NCBI GenBank assembly: GCA_002706685.1
Contig: PALV01000011.1
Span: forward strand, 372,001-436,000
From: Gammaproteobacteria bacterium
Lineage (GTDB): Bacteria > Pseudomonadota > Gammaproteobacteria > Pseudomonadales > Pseudohongiellaceae
Direction of reading: 5' to 3'
Length of the DNA stretch: 64,000 bases
Positions 17,898 through 29,900 of the stretch are shown here, piece by piece; the stretch's first letter is position 1, and every line of letters starts with the position of its first letter. The notes under the pieces are model-generated. The model had not been told where the DNA came from, did not search any database, and saw only the letters and a list, made by a program, of their open reading frames with translations. Both the position numbers and the translations under genes were made by a program.

Positions 17898-18467
17898 ATG
17901 GGACGCAGCGATTGTCAAAAGGCTTTTCGTTCCCCTGGTTTGCATGTGGGTTTCACGATTATCGAAGCCGTCATTGCTATTGCATTTGTCGGTATCATAG
18001 CCGCGCTGGCAATGTCCCGAATTCTCCGTTCTGATACCTATAACGCCATAATTGTGCGTGACCAGGTGATATCCCTTTCGCGCGCAGCTCAACAACGCTC
18101 TATAGGTCGCTCCGACCTGGTTCTCACTCTCAGCCCGGCGGGTAATAATCTGGACATTCAGGTGGAAGATGAGAATGGAGTGATTCAACGCGCATCACTG
18201 GATCTCCGAGGCGTCACACTGACGGCAGATGTAAATGAGCTTGATAGTTGTACAAGTACGCCGGGTGCTGATGCGCTGACAACGTCCAATGACCTCGTTC
18301 TCGAGTTTGATGAGCTTGGCGATTTACTGGAGGGTGGAGTGACTGGGTCTGTTGCTTATCCGGAGACGGTAACTTCCGGCGCGCGCTTGTGTATTAATGG
18401 CGATCCGGCCAGATCAATATGCTGGTCAGCTTCTGGATACGCTTACGCAGGAGACTGTGTTGACTAA
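17898..18467 (+). CDS. mshC: Minor pilin MshC
   Basis: Type IV minor pilin of 189 residues. The prepilin site is HVG/FTIIEAVIAIAFVGIIAA with Glu at +5. ATG 17898 is chosen because GGAG sits 7 nt upstream, giving an 18-residue leader; TTG 17880 in frame is less likely. Cys residues near the C-terminus (LCINGD, ICWS, DCVD) may form disulfides. It starts the mshC-D-O-P run of overlapping minor-pilin genes after the pilin terminator. Minor pilins of this kind prime assembly and form the tip complex. Confidence 0.83.
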   Translation: MGRSDCQKAFRSPGLHVGFTIIEAVIAIAFVGIIAALAMSRILRSDTYNAIIVRDQVISLSRAAQQRSIGRSDLVLTLSPAGNNLDIQVEDENGVIQRASLDLRGVTLTADVNELDSCTSTPGADALTTSNDLVLEFDELGDLLEGGVTGSVAYPETVTSGARLCINGDPARSICWSASGYAYAGDCVD

Positions 18468-19041
18468 ATTCCCTGCCATAAAGAGGCAAGATGGCGTTAC
18501 TCTGATAGAGTTAATTGCTGTCATTGTCATTCTGGGGGTAGCGCTTATCGGCGTTACGACAGCCGTATCGTCGGCAGTATCACGCAGCTCCGACGTGCTC
18601 CTTGAGACGCGAGCGCTGGCTCTGGCCCAAAGTTACCTTGACGAGATCCTTTCGCGTCGATTCGATGAGAATTCGGCACCACGAGGAATTCCGCCCTGCA
18701 GGGCCAATTGTACGCTCGAGCTCAATTTTGGCCTGGATGGCGGTGAGTCTGATCGAGAGGATTTCGACGACGTAGATGACTACCATGGCCTTGATCAGGG
18801 GTATGGTCAGGCAGATCCCCTGCAGGATGCCGAAGGCAACGAACGTGAAGGGTACGAAAATTTTCGGGTTCGTGTGTCTGTGAGGTACCTGGACCTGGGT
18901 GGGGGCGGCGCCGAAGAAAGTCTTGCGAGTGCGCTGAACGATTTAACCGACGAACAGGATGCCAAATTGATCACTGTTACGGTAAGCCATTTGGAAAGAC
19001 CGGACGGCTGGGAGTTCAGTGTGTATAAGGCTAATTTCTAA
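18460..19041 (+). CDS. mshD: Minor pilin MshD
   Basis: Type IV minor pilin, PilV/GspI-like. The prepilin site is RQDG/VTLIELIAVIVILG with Glu at +5, then a long acidic region (DREDFDDVDDYHG). Start: TTG 18460 with AGGAGA 6 nt upstream, overlapping the mshC stop; GTG 18457 is an alternative. 193 residues, with a 12-residue leader. The C-terminal half keeps the MshD-like VRVSVRYL ... ITVTVSHLERPDGWEFSVYKANF segment. Confidence 0.82.
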   Translation: MTKFPAIKRQDGVTLIELIAVIVILGVALIGVTTAVSSAVSRSSDVLLETRALALAQSYLDEILSRRFDENSAPRGIPPCRANCTLELNFGLDGGESDREDFDDVDDYHGLDQGYGQADPLQDAEGNEREGYENFRVRVSVRYLDLGGGGAEESLASALNDLTDEQDAKLITVTVSHLERPDGWEFSVYKANF

Positions 19042-19042
19042 T

Positions 19043-19903
19043 ATGAGACTGCGATCGGCAATTAAACGGTCCTGCCCGGGACAGCATGGATTCACGATCA
19101 TCGAGATTGTGATTACACTGCTGATCTCTTCAATCCTGGCTATAGGGATAGTTGGGTATATCGGCGATGCCATTGAGGGGTTTGCCACATCAGGAAATCG
19201 CAACAAGCTGGCGACATCGGGGCGAAATGTTGTCGATCGAATCGCATTAGAGCTTCACAATGCCGTTCCTAACAGTATCCGAGTATCTGCTGCCCAAGGT
19301 ACTGGTGATCAATGTCTGGAATTCATTCCATTTATCGGTGCATCCAACTATCGCGATGCGCCTTTCACTGGAAGCGGCGGTACCGACTTTGAGGCCATCG
19401 ACTTCAACCCGGTGCTGACACTTACATCGCCCGCCGATCGGCATGCTGTGATTTATCCAATTAATACACAAGACCTGTATGACGGTGGCTCACCCGGGCC
19501 GCGTGCATTGATTGATGAGCTAGAAGATACCGGCGGCGCAGACGGTATCGTGACAGTAAGGCTTGATGCGACACATCGATTTTCACGTCGTTCGCCGGTG
19601 GATCGGTTTTATGTGGCAGATCAGCCTGTCAGTTTTTGTTTAGAGGGCGGTCAATTGTTCCGCTATGAAGATTACGGGTTTCAATCCACGCAGTGCACTC
19701 CAGACACAGCCGCCTGCCTGCCAGAAACGGCACCAGACCGAACACTGGTCAGCTTGAGTATAGACAACTCCAGCCTGACAGCGTTCGAAATTCTCCCAGC
19801 AACATTGCGTCGTAACGCAATTATCTCTCTGGATTTGAATTTTACGGAATCCGGCGAGGTAGTGAGGATTAAACATGAGGTCCTGATGCGAAATGTGCCC
19901 TGA
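19043..19903 (+). CDS. mshO: Minor pilin MshO (PilW-like)
   Basis: Type IV minor pilin, about 286 residues from ATG 19043. The 16-residue leader ends GQHG, cleaved before FTIIEIVITLLISSILAI (Glu +5). The size and domain with SVSFCLEGGQLFRYEDYG-type strands fit PilW/MshO. Its ATG lies 1 bp after the mshD stop region and its stop overlaps the mshP start, so translation is probably coupled. Confidence 0.83.
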   Translation: MRLRSAIKRSCPGQHGFTIIEIVITLLISSILAIGIVGYIGDAIEGFATSGNRNKLATSGRNVVDRIALELHNAVPNSIRVSAAQGTGDQCLEFIPFIGASNYRDAPFTGSGGTDFEAIDFNPVLTLTSPADRHAVIYPINTQDLYDGGSPGPRALIDELEDTGGADGIVTVRLDATHRFSRRSPVDRFYVADQPVSFCLEGGQLFRYEDYGFQSTQCTPDTAACLPETAPDRTLVSLSIDNSSLTAFEILPATLRRNAIISLDLNFTESGEVVRIKHEVLMRNVP

Positions 19904-20384
19904 TCCTATCTATCTGAAGTCGCACGGTAGAGTTGCGCATGGACGGTTGAGAAAAGCGCAGTCCGGCAAGTTCTATCAGAAAGGTGTCGGATTGCCTGCA
20001 GCAATCTTTGTGATTACGCTAATGGCAGCAATTGCAGTTGGTATCAATCTGCTGGTCTCACAGAACGCAGAAACATTTCAGGAAGAAACTCAATTGACCC
20101 GGGCATTCTATGCTGCTGAATCCGCCGCCGGATTCGCCATGAACGCCTTATTTCCGCCAGATGAGTTCCCGAACTATAACACCACAGCAATCTGCCCGGA
20201 GAATGCGGGAAGTCCGCGTGAGTATGAGTTTGAATCAGACGGTCTGTCGAGCTGCAGCGCCGCAGTCAGTTGTGTGACCGACGCGACAGTGGATGGGCTG
20301 GATTATTTTACGATAACCAGTACTGGTACTTGTGGTGACGTCACAAGAACCATTCGGGTACGTACCAGTTTCGACGCTGATTAG
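19893..20384 (+). CDS. mshP: Minor pilus protein MshP (PilX-like)
   Basis: 163-residue PilX/GspK-like membrane protein. GTG start at 19893, overlapping the end of mshO. The hydrophobic helix GLPAAIFVITLMAAIAVGINLL follows a basic N-terminus and has no Glu at +5, as is usual for MshP and PilX. FYAAESAAGFAMNALFP after the helix is the family signature. Four Cys in the C-terminal part could pair. Expected to act in the minor-pilin tip complex with MshQ. Confidence 0.82.
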   Translation: MCPDPIYLKSHGRVAHGRLRKAQSGKFYQKGVGLPAAIFVITLMAAIAVGINLLVSQNAETFQEETQLTRAFYAAESAAGFAMNALFPPDEFPNYNTTAICPENAGSPREYEFESDGLSSCSAAVSCVTDATVDGLDYFTITSTGTCGDVTRTIRVRTSFDAD

Positions 20385-20421
20385 TACCGAGTAGTTGCCG
20401 CCGCCTGAACAGAACGCTGGG

Positions 20422-20715
20422 TCAGATGGCGCCAACCGCGACAAATATGGCAATCACAACTGCAATGGTCACCACAGCCGTCACACTGTACGTCACCACA
20501 TTGCTTGGCCCGACATGGCAGCGATAGGGATCAATCTGCCGGGTATGGTCGCTGTCGCGATTGGATACTTCGCGCTGCAGGCGGATCTTGAAATTGTCAA
20601 ATTTCTCAACGAGTTGCCAGCCAGCCTGGGATTCCTCGTGCAGGGTCTGCTTTAGATTGGCAGGTTTGGCAAAGTAAGGCACAGTGGATTGAATGACTTT
20701 GTATTCCAGGTCCAT
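20422..20715 (-). CDS. Small DUF4177-like membrane protein inside the pilus locus
   Basis: 97 residues on the opposite strand to the pilus genes. The N-terminal half (MDLEYKVIQS ... ESQAGWQLVEKFDN) resembles the small DUF4177 fold, in which AGW(Q/E)LV is typical. The C-terminal third is one membrane span (TYSVTAVVTIAVVIAIFVAVGA). A good Shine-Dalgarno (GGAG) precedes the ATG. It is convergent with mshP and divergent from mshQ, so it breaks the mshP-mshQ pair. I know no role for it; a late insertion with an unrelated function is possible. Confidence 0.68.
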   Translation of the reverse strand: MDLEYKVIQSTVPYFAKPANLKQTLHEESQAGWQLVEKFDNFKIRLQREVSNRDSDHTRQIDPYRCHVGPSNVVTYSVTAVVTIAVVIAIFVAVGAI

Positions 20716-20843
20716 GGTCGTCTCCGCAGCCGTTGAGGATGTTGTAAATCAATTTTGTGGCCAGCCGGTCCATTATGCAACGGCTCAGGCACTTTGAGTG
20801 GGACAAATTGGGGCAGATTTGTGTACCGAAAGTTACGACAGAT

Positions 20844-20872
20844 CTGAATTAAGCCGCCATATTAGCTAGAAT
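20844..20872 (+). promoter_or_regulatory. Candidate promoter for mshQ
   Basis: CTGAAT (20844-20849), 17-bp spacer, TAGAAT (20867-20872), about 45 bp before the mshQ ATG in the divergent gap. The -35 is poor. It would let the giant gene be controlled separately from the rest of the locus. Confidence 0.35.
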
Positions 20873-20917
20873 GTGTAAGTCAATAATAATGCGTTATTTA
20901 TTCAGGTATAGGCGCCA

Positions 20918-23900
20918 ATGCGAGACCAGCGGCTGACGCGGCCTCACAAATCAAGCAAGACCCGAAGCGGTAATCGGGTCGATTCCCCCGGACGGCTGAT
21001 GTTCGGCTGGGGTGCGCGTCTGTTGGCGGCAGTTGGTGCAGGTGCTATGGGCATCAGTCTGGTGTTCGCCCAGACACCGGGGCCTCTATCTGTTTCCGGG
21101 ACCGGTGGCAATGTCCAGCAGGTATCCACGCCGCTTTTGGGAACAGGCGGCAACTCGACCTACACTCAGGGTGCTTACCGGGTTCACGTTTTTACCTCCA
21201 ATGGAACATTCACGCCGCCGCAGGGCCTGACGCAGCTCGATGTGCTGATTGTCGGTGGTGGCGGTGGCGGTGGTAGCACCTACGGTGGTGGCGGCGGTGC
21301 TGGTGGTCTTCGCTGGGAAACGAACGTTACTGTCAACCAACCGTCTTACAGTGTAGTCGTTGGCGCCGGTGGAGCGGGTGGTGCCGGTATCTCAAGCACT
21401 AATGACCCCAGTGGTAACGGACAGGCGGGTCAGAATTCGTCATTTGGTACCTTGATCGCTCAAGGGGGCGGTTATGGTCAGGGCGGCGCGCAGAGTAGCG
21501 CTGGTGGCGGCTCTGGTGGTTCCGGTGGTGGCGGTGGCGGTATTACCGGTGGCAGCGCACGACCTGGTGGTAGCGCAACGGCAGGCCAGGGTAACGTCGG
21601 TGGAGCGGGCAACGGCACTAGTTCGGCCAGCAACCGAAGTGGTGGTGGCGGTGGTGGTGCCGGTGCCGCTGGCAGCGTGGGTACAGACGGCAGCGGCGGT
21701 AACGGTGGCGTCGGCCAGAACTTCAGTACGCAGTTCGGCACTGGCGTTGGTGCCAGTGGCTGGTTTGCTGGTGGTGGTGGTGGCGGCAAGCGCAGCGGTG
21801 GTGGCTCAGGCGGCACCGGGGGTACTGGTGGTGGTGGCGCGGGTGGTAGCCCGTCCAGCAACTCAGGTGTGGCTGGGCAGGCCAATACCGGTGGTGGTGG
21901 CGGTGCATCGGGTGGCACAGGTGGTGTGCCTGGTGCTGCGGGTGGCAGCGGTGTTGTAATCGTGCGATATATTCCACCAACAAATAATTTCACCGTACAT
22001 ACCTTTAATTCCAGCGGCACATTTGTCCCTCCGCCCGGGGTTAGTTCTGTAGATGTGCTGGTAGTTGCCGGCGGTGGTGGCGGTGGTACGTCTCAGGCGT
22101 TTGGGGATGCGGGTGCTGGTGGTGGTGGTGCCGGTGGACTTGTTTACCGAACCGGGTTTGCAGTGGGCAGTTCAGTAGCGGTGACCGTCGGAGCTGGCGG
22201 CACAGCCGGCGTGGGGCCTGGGCATCAGACCGGTGGCAATGGTGGAAATTCAGTTTTCGGCTCTCTAACGGCACTGGGTGGCGGTGGCGGTTTTGGTGGC
22301 AATGGCCAGGGCAATTCAGGTGGTTCGGGTGGTGGCTCTCGAGGGGCCAATGGTGGCGCAGCGACACAACCAGGTGCCGCGACCACTGGCAGTGGCTCGG
22401 CTGGCGGTAACAGTGGCGGCTCTCCAGCCGGTGCAGCTGCCACCGGTGGCGGCGGCGCTGGTGGTGCCGGACAGAACCTGGCGGGCACTACCGGCGAGGC
22501 CGGCGGTAACGGTGGTGTTGGTCTTTCCTACAATATCAGCGGCACTGCAACCTTTTATGCCGGTGGTGGTGGCGGTGGTGCGGCTCAGAACAGGGCCGCA
22601 GGCGGCACTGGTGGCAATGGAGGTGGCGGCAACGGTGGTAATAACACCACTCCAGCGACGGCCGGTACCGCCAATCGCGGTGGTGGTGGCGGCGGTGGTA
22701 ACAACTCCATAAATGGCGCCGCAGGTGGTAGTGGTGTTGTAATTGTGCGTTATGCAGCGCCAAGTGCAACGCTGACCACGCAGCCATCTTCAACAGCGAT
22801 CAGTGGTTCCGCATTCAATCAACCCGCCGTTGTGACACTGCTGAACGCCAGCGGCAATCCGATTGTTGGTGCCAACGTCACCGCCAATATCGAGACAGGT
22901 GGCGGTACGCTGGGTGGCACAACGACGGTAGCGACAAATGGATCCGGACAGGCCGTCTTTACTAATCTGACAATTACCGGAGCTGCTGGAGTCCGTACGC
23001 TTGGATTCACCGTTACGGGTACCAATACCAAGTTGATTTCGAACAATGTTGAGTTGATCTCTTATCATTTCGAAATATCACACCAGACTGCTAACGGCCG
23101 TTGTGCGGCATTCACACCCATTACGATCAGTGTCGTAGACTCCAACGACAATCCTGTCACCAATTTTGCTGGCACACTGACCCTGAGCAATGGTTCGGTT
23201 GGCAGCTACGCGTTAGCGGCTGGCCAGCAGGGGTCTGTCAATGATGTAACAGCCAACGATGGCCAGGCACAGGTGACGCTGGTGGCTGGCAACAATGGCA
23301 GTATCGTGGTCAATTTTTCCACCAGCGTTGCGCAGATTTACACATTTGATGCCAACGCAGGCTCGATAGGCACAGAAAACTACAACATATCGCTGGCACT
23401 GGAGAACTGCGCCTTCCGAATCTTCCACGACGGCAACAGCAATGTCTGCAGTGTTGAGCCGATTACGATTCAGGTTGTCACGGCATCAGGTGACACAGTT
23501 GTTGGTTATACCGGCACCGTCAATATCAGCACAGCGGGAGTGACCGGGGGCAACTGGAGCAAAACAGGTACCGCCAGTGACGCATTCGGCACACTGACGC
23601 CTGGAACGGCCAATACAGGTGCTGCATCATATACATTTACCGCAACAGATGCCGGCGAGATAATTCTTAATTTCCAGAATAACAACGTTGAAACTGTCAA
23701 CTTTAACCTGGTGGCGGCAAACGTTTCGCAGCCTTCAGGGCAGTACGATCCCAATCTGGTCAATGCCGCCTGTACTTTCCGTGTAACGCACAGCGGTTCG
23801 TCAGATGTGTGCTCCATCGAGGAGGTGACGCTGACCCTGGTCGATAGCGGTGGAAACACGATTACCAATTACACCGGGACCGTAAACCTGAGCACGACGA

Positions 23901-26900
23901 CAGGCTTCGGTACGTGGGTCGATATCGGCCAGAGCGACGGTAATCTGGTTGATCCGGTTGACGGGGATGGTAACGCCACGTACGCGTTTCAAGCCTCTGA
24001 CAACGGACAGGTTGTGCTCGGATTCAGGCATTCATCAAATACCGGGCCGGTGAATATCAACGTCAGTGACGGTGTCACACTGGATCCTCGCAATTCTTCC
24101 AGTATGTATGACCAGAACCTGCAGATTGCCTTGTGTACCTTTGAGATAACACATGGGTTTGCCGCAAACGCCTGTGAGGTTACACCTGTCACCTTTACAG
24201 TTCGGGACAGTGACAACAATATCGCTAGCGATTATCTGGGCACCATGCGAATCAGCAACAACATTACAAGCGGCAACTGGGCCTTGTCTGGCACAGCCGA
24301 GGGAACTATCGATGCCCCATCCGGTCCAGATACAGGCATAGCGGACTACACTTTTGATGCGCTGGACGCTGGCCAGGTCATTCTCGACTTTACCAGTACC
24401 AATACAGGTATTGTGAACTTCGACGTGGAAGATGGCCTGATCGTCGAAAATGGGGCATTTGATCCTAATCTTTTCTACAGTGGATGTTTCCCGCAGATAT
24501 TTGATGGTGCGCAGTGTACCAGTCCGGGCAATTCCACCTCAGTCAGCATACCGGCTACCAATACTCAGGCATCATTAAAATCCCGTATGGTTTTGATGGC
24601 AACCATGCAGGTTGGCAATTCAAACCCGAGCACCACAGCGACTTACGCTGGAGCTCCGATGACACGCGTTATCCGTGTTGAAAACGATGACCAGGCGCCC
24701 GGCGTGACAACCGAAATCTGGGCAATCTTTGATGATGATCTGCCTGCCAATGCCGGTTCGTATGCGGGTGTATTCAGTGGGGGAGTCAACGCCCCCGCCA
24801 TCTGTTTGTTGTCAGTAACTGGCGTAGAACAGGGTATACCCATACCTGCGGCAACACCTGCACAGGGCCCGGTCAACGGTAATACCTATACCGGAGGTAA
24901 TGTCAGTGGGCGGCACTCTGTAGCAGCCGGTATTACGACGGACGTAAACAATGCGTTCATATTCAGCATCGTTGCCAATGATGCGGCGTTTTACAATGAG
25001 TTCAACACGTTCTTTTTCCGTCCCTCAGAACCAGTATCGACACTGACTGGGCTCTGGGGTGGCTTTTCTGCAGACGGGGGGTCTCCGCCATATCGGGAGA
25101 ATACTACGCCAGCCCGGCCTAATCAGGACACTCAGGACGATGACCGCGAGGCCGGTGCCTCCGCTGGCTCTGCAGGTGTATTAAGTTCGGCCGGTTTCCT
25201 TGAGGTGGTGGAACCATTCGAGAATCCCGGCATATTTGCACCAACCATGAATGCGATGGCGGTAGCGGCATTCCGACCGCTTGTTACTGGTGAGCCGCTA
25301 GCGGATGACTACGTGCCGGTCACGCTGTACGAAACGTTCTCGGGCTCCATGTCATATATCGCCATGGGTAACTCATTGCGAACAAGTGGTTCCCGGGCAG
25401 ATCTGCAGGTTGACCCCTCCGTGGACTGCTCGTTTGTCGATTTTGCTGTCGGCACAGAGGCGCCACTCAGCTTGCCTGCGGGCTCGGACGTCGTTGCAGC
25501 CTACCTCTACTGGATGGGGTCCGGCGACGAGGAAGACGCCGACAGTCAGGTGTCATTCGGACCAGACGGCAGCGAGGTTGCAGTTGTAGCCGACCAGATG
25601 TTCCAGGCTGTTAATGTGACCGCTGTTAATGCCGGCTTCTTTGCCGGATATGCTGAGGTAACAGAGCTGGTTACCGGGTCTGGCGACTATCGCCTCAAAG
25701 ATCTGACCGTCCAGACAGGCGGTGTGTGGGATGACAATGGCACCTGCTCGGGCGGCTGGTCAATGATTGTTGTCTACGAAAACCCGGATGAGCGGTTGCG
25801 CGTATTGAACCTGTTCCATGGCCTGCAGCCCTTCCAGTATTCGGCATTTACCCTGGTGCCCCGTAATTTCCGCATGGCGACTTACGATGCGGCCGAAATT
25901 CTGCCAAATGGTCTGGTGACACACGTTACCATGGAAGGTGATGAGCAGCTTTCGACTGGTGATGAGTCACTGGGCATCCAAACGGCACCCAATGCAACTA
26001 CGTTCAATCCATTGCCGAACAGTTTTAATTCCTCGACAAACGAATTCAACTCAACGGTGACTCGACCGCTATTCGCCATTGGAGGGACTGGTTTCTACGA
26101 GTTCCAGTCCAGCGCCGGTCTGAACAGTGACGGTTACGAGATTGATTTTCCGGGACCCGATGCACAGTTGTCGGGGCGAAGTGGCAATCAGATAGGCTCT
26201 ACCTGGGGTATCGATATTGATACTCACTATCTGAGCCCCACAACCTTGGAAAATTTCTCGCAGCTGGGCAGTGAAGCCGAGCGCATCACTACCCGTTACA
26301 GTTCCGGCCAGGACGTGGTGCTACTGGTCTCAGAGGTCATCAGTGTTACGAACTTCCCGATTGCCGACATGGAAGTATTCGTATCGCAGAGTGGCAACTT
26401 TAAAGTTAATGGGTCTGGCAGTTACCAGGTCAACGTGACCAATAATGGCAATGGATCGGTCTCTGCGGGAGAAGCGACCGGTGAAGTCACCGTAGCCATG
26501 CGCCTGCCTGACGGCATGACATTCAATTCGGCGGGCGACGTTGGTGGGACTGGCTGGACTTGTAGTGTCACATTGTCACCGGGTGCATTTACCTGTACCT
26601 ACGACATAGCTGCAACATATCCAGGCGGTGAATTACCCTCGGGTGACAGCCTGCCGCCGATTGACCTGGATGTACAAATCGGCAGTCCGACGGACTTCCC
26701 TTTGCTAAATAACAACACGCCAATTGTGGCGCGAATGCTGCACTCCGGTGGCAACTGTACCGCCGAGGCCAATGGCTTCATACCTGATCCTGATAGCTGC
26801 GACCGGGCACCTCAGTTTGACAACCGGAATGATGACCAGGGCGGTGTCATCGATATTGATGATGTGAATCAAAAAACGTCGAGCAACAACAACGTTGATC

Positions 26901-29900
26901 GTGTCATAACCAATATTCGTGGTCTGGAGACCGACCTTCGCATTGTTAAAGAGGTTGTCAATACGCTTGAGACCGGCCAGACAGGGCAGTATCAACTGGT
27001 GGTTACCAATCTTGGACCAGATGCAACCACGGCAACTATTACTGTTACAGATAGCGAGCCTACAGGCGTCGATTTTACGGCTGCATCCGGCACCGGCTGG
27101 GTCTGCAATACGGTATCACCGACATTGAATTGCACCTATGCAGCGTCTCTGGCTCTCAATGCGAGCGCTACCATCACACTGGATGTGGATGTCGTTGGCG
27201 CAGCCGGATTTAATGTCACCAACACTGCTCAGGTCAGTATTGGCACAGGCAATTTTGATATTGTCAGCAGCAACAATCAGGACACGGACATTACGACAAT
27301 TGTCGGTCCGCCCGTTGCATCTCAGGAGCGCTTCCTGCTGTCGGTTTCAACGCCGGGTAATGCCACAACGATCGGTGGTCTGGGACCGTTCGAGAATCAT
27401 GACCTGATTATTTACAACCCGGCGACTGATGTAGCGACAATGTTCTTTGATGACAGTGTTGTTAACAGTGGCAGGATCAACGATATTAATGCCGTGCATC
27501 TGCTCAAGAACGGTCACCTGATTCTATCGGCTAATACCGCCAGCACCATTGGCAGCAATGATCTGAACTTCGAGCCTTCGGATCTGGTGCGCTACGATCC
27601 CATCCTGGACGAAGCCACACTGTTCCTTGATGGGGATACTGTGTTTGCCAACCCGGCCAGCACCAACATCAATGGCGTCTACATCATGGACGACTGTGAT
27701 GCCAACAATAACAACGAAGACTGTACGGTGTTGTTTACAACCACCACAGGTGGCGTGGCTGGTACCAATAACCTTGCCTTTACCAGCTCAGATATTGTGG
27801 GATATTACCGTTCGGGGCCCAATGCGGGAGAGGCATTCATATATCTGGAGGGCAGTGACGCTGATGTCTTTGGCTCAACAGAAGGAAATGGCAACGTCAA
27901 TGTTGACGCCTTCTACCTGCGTGTCGATCCCAATGACCCCACAGGCGTCATCGATACATTTGTGCTGTCCGCAGACAATGCAACTGCCACAATAGGCCAG
28001 GGCCTGGATCCAGTTACCGGTACACTGTTTACCCGCGACGATGTCACTGAGCTTGATCGCACAGCTGGCGAAACCCAGAACCTGTTTGTGGGCGACGAAG
28101 AGCTGGGCGTATTTGAACCAACCAGTGCTGACAGGCGTCTTGACGCACTGCATCTGGTCGAAGATGGTTATATCGGTCACTTCCAGATTCGACAGGATCA
28201 GGGCGGCAGCGTCTGTGAAGCAGGTGTTGTTCGCATCAGTAAGCATGATGGTCTGACGCACGACCTCGACGAGGACTATTACGGCACCATCCGAATCACG
28301 ACCAGCACAAACTATGGTACCTGGCAGCTGCAAAGCGGGAATGGCACGTTCACGAATATCGGCAACGGTGTGGCACGCTATACCTTCGTTTCATCCGATG
28401 GTGGCGACGTTGTGCTGCGACTGGTTCACGACCAGTCTGCTACGGTTAACGTAAACGTTACCAACGGCATTGCTACCGAGCTGGCTGGCAGTGAAGATCC
28501 TAACTTCACGTTTAATGAAATCCTCACGCCTATCACCTGGCTCGATACGTTTACAGTATCTGCATTCAACAATAATGAAGGCAGTCGAAACTGGTCGGGT
28601 AGCTGGACAGAAGTGGATGGTGTCAGCGGTGCGGGCACTGGTACGGGCCCAGGTACCGGCAATATTCAGGTGATTTCTGCGTCAGGTCGCCTTCGCCTGA
28701 CCAGCAGCGTGGCGGCAAATAACGCCTCAATCTCTCCGTCGCTGGCCCGTACATTTGATCTGGATGCGGTGCCATTCAGTGAAGATGTCATATTGAACCT
28801 GCGCTATGGCCATAGCGCATTGGCAGCCAGTGACTCTCTGGTGGTAGAAGCGCGTGGATCGTCGAGTGACTCCTGGTTGCTTGTAAACAACTTCACGGGG
28901 CTTACCGCCAATCAGTCAAACTCATCGATTCCGGCGTCCTACAACCTGAGCACAATACTGGCAAATGGGTCGCAGAGTTTCTCCGCAAGCTCTCAGATTC
29001 GCTTCCGCGTCGCCAACGGTTATGAGCTAGACCGATACTTCTTTATCGATCGAGTTGAAGTAGCGACTGCAACTGATGAGTGTGGTTATACCGGCACGGG
29101 CTCACTTGATCACTATGCGATATCACATTCCGGCTTTGGAATATCCTGTGTTGGCTCACCAATTACCATTACCGCGCATGATTCACAGAATGATCCGATT
29201 GATGCTGGCGGCGAAACCATCAATCTGACTATTGCGCCAGCGAAAGGCACCTGGGCGCGAGTACTGGCAGGCGCGGGTGCCCTTAGCAGTATCGCCTCTC
29301 AGTCTGATAACGGCATTGCGTCCTACACCTTTGCACCGGGTGAAACCAGTGTGACGCTGCTGTTGAACTACACAGTACCTGCAGGCGCAGTGGAACCGGT
29401 CAACATCAACGTGCTGGGTACCGTCAGCAACAAGACAGAGCTTGAAGATCCAACCCTGCAAATTGCTGAAGCCGGCCTTCGGTTCTTTAACGAGACTCAG
29501 TCGAATGAAGTCATTCCGTACCAGATTGCCGGCAAACCATCCAATGTGAACCCACTTGCTCAGGTGCTGACGCTGCAGGGCGTGCGCAGCTCAGACGACA
29601 ACCCGCAGCAGTGTGTTCCGCTGTTTGATGCCGGACAAACACTGACAATTGGTATGGCCGCCGAGTGTAAAGATCCAGCCAGCTGCCAGGCAGGCGAATC
29701 GTTCAGCGTCAACGGTGAAGCTATTTCGCTGGTCAACGATAACAGCACTGATGGTGCCACGACGTATACCGAGATCGACCTTGATTTCATCACTCAGCCA
29801 AGCGGGGCGCCGGGTGCCACATTAGTGCTGAATTACTCGGACGTGGGTGTCATGCAATTGCATGGCGAGTTTGATATTCCGTTCGGTTTCTTTGGAACGC

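Noticed and set aside
21478..22488. Pro-rich and His-rich minus-strand frames
   Set aside because: They are reverse reads of the GGN codons in the glycine-rich part of mshQ.
21176..22753. CRISPR-like array
   Set aside because: The repetition is codon-level glycine bias within a protein frame; there are no equal repeats with unique spacers.
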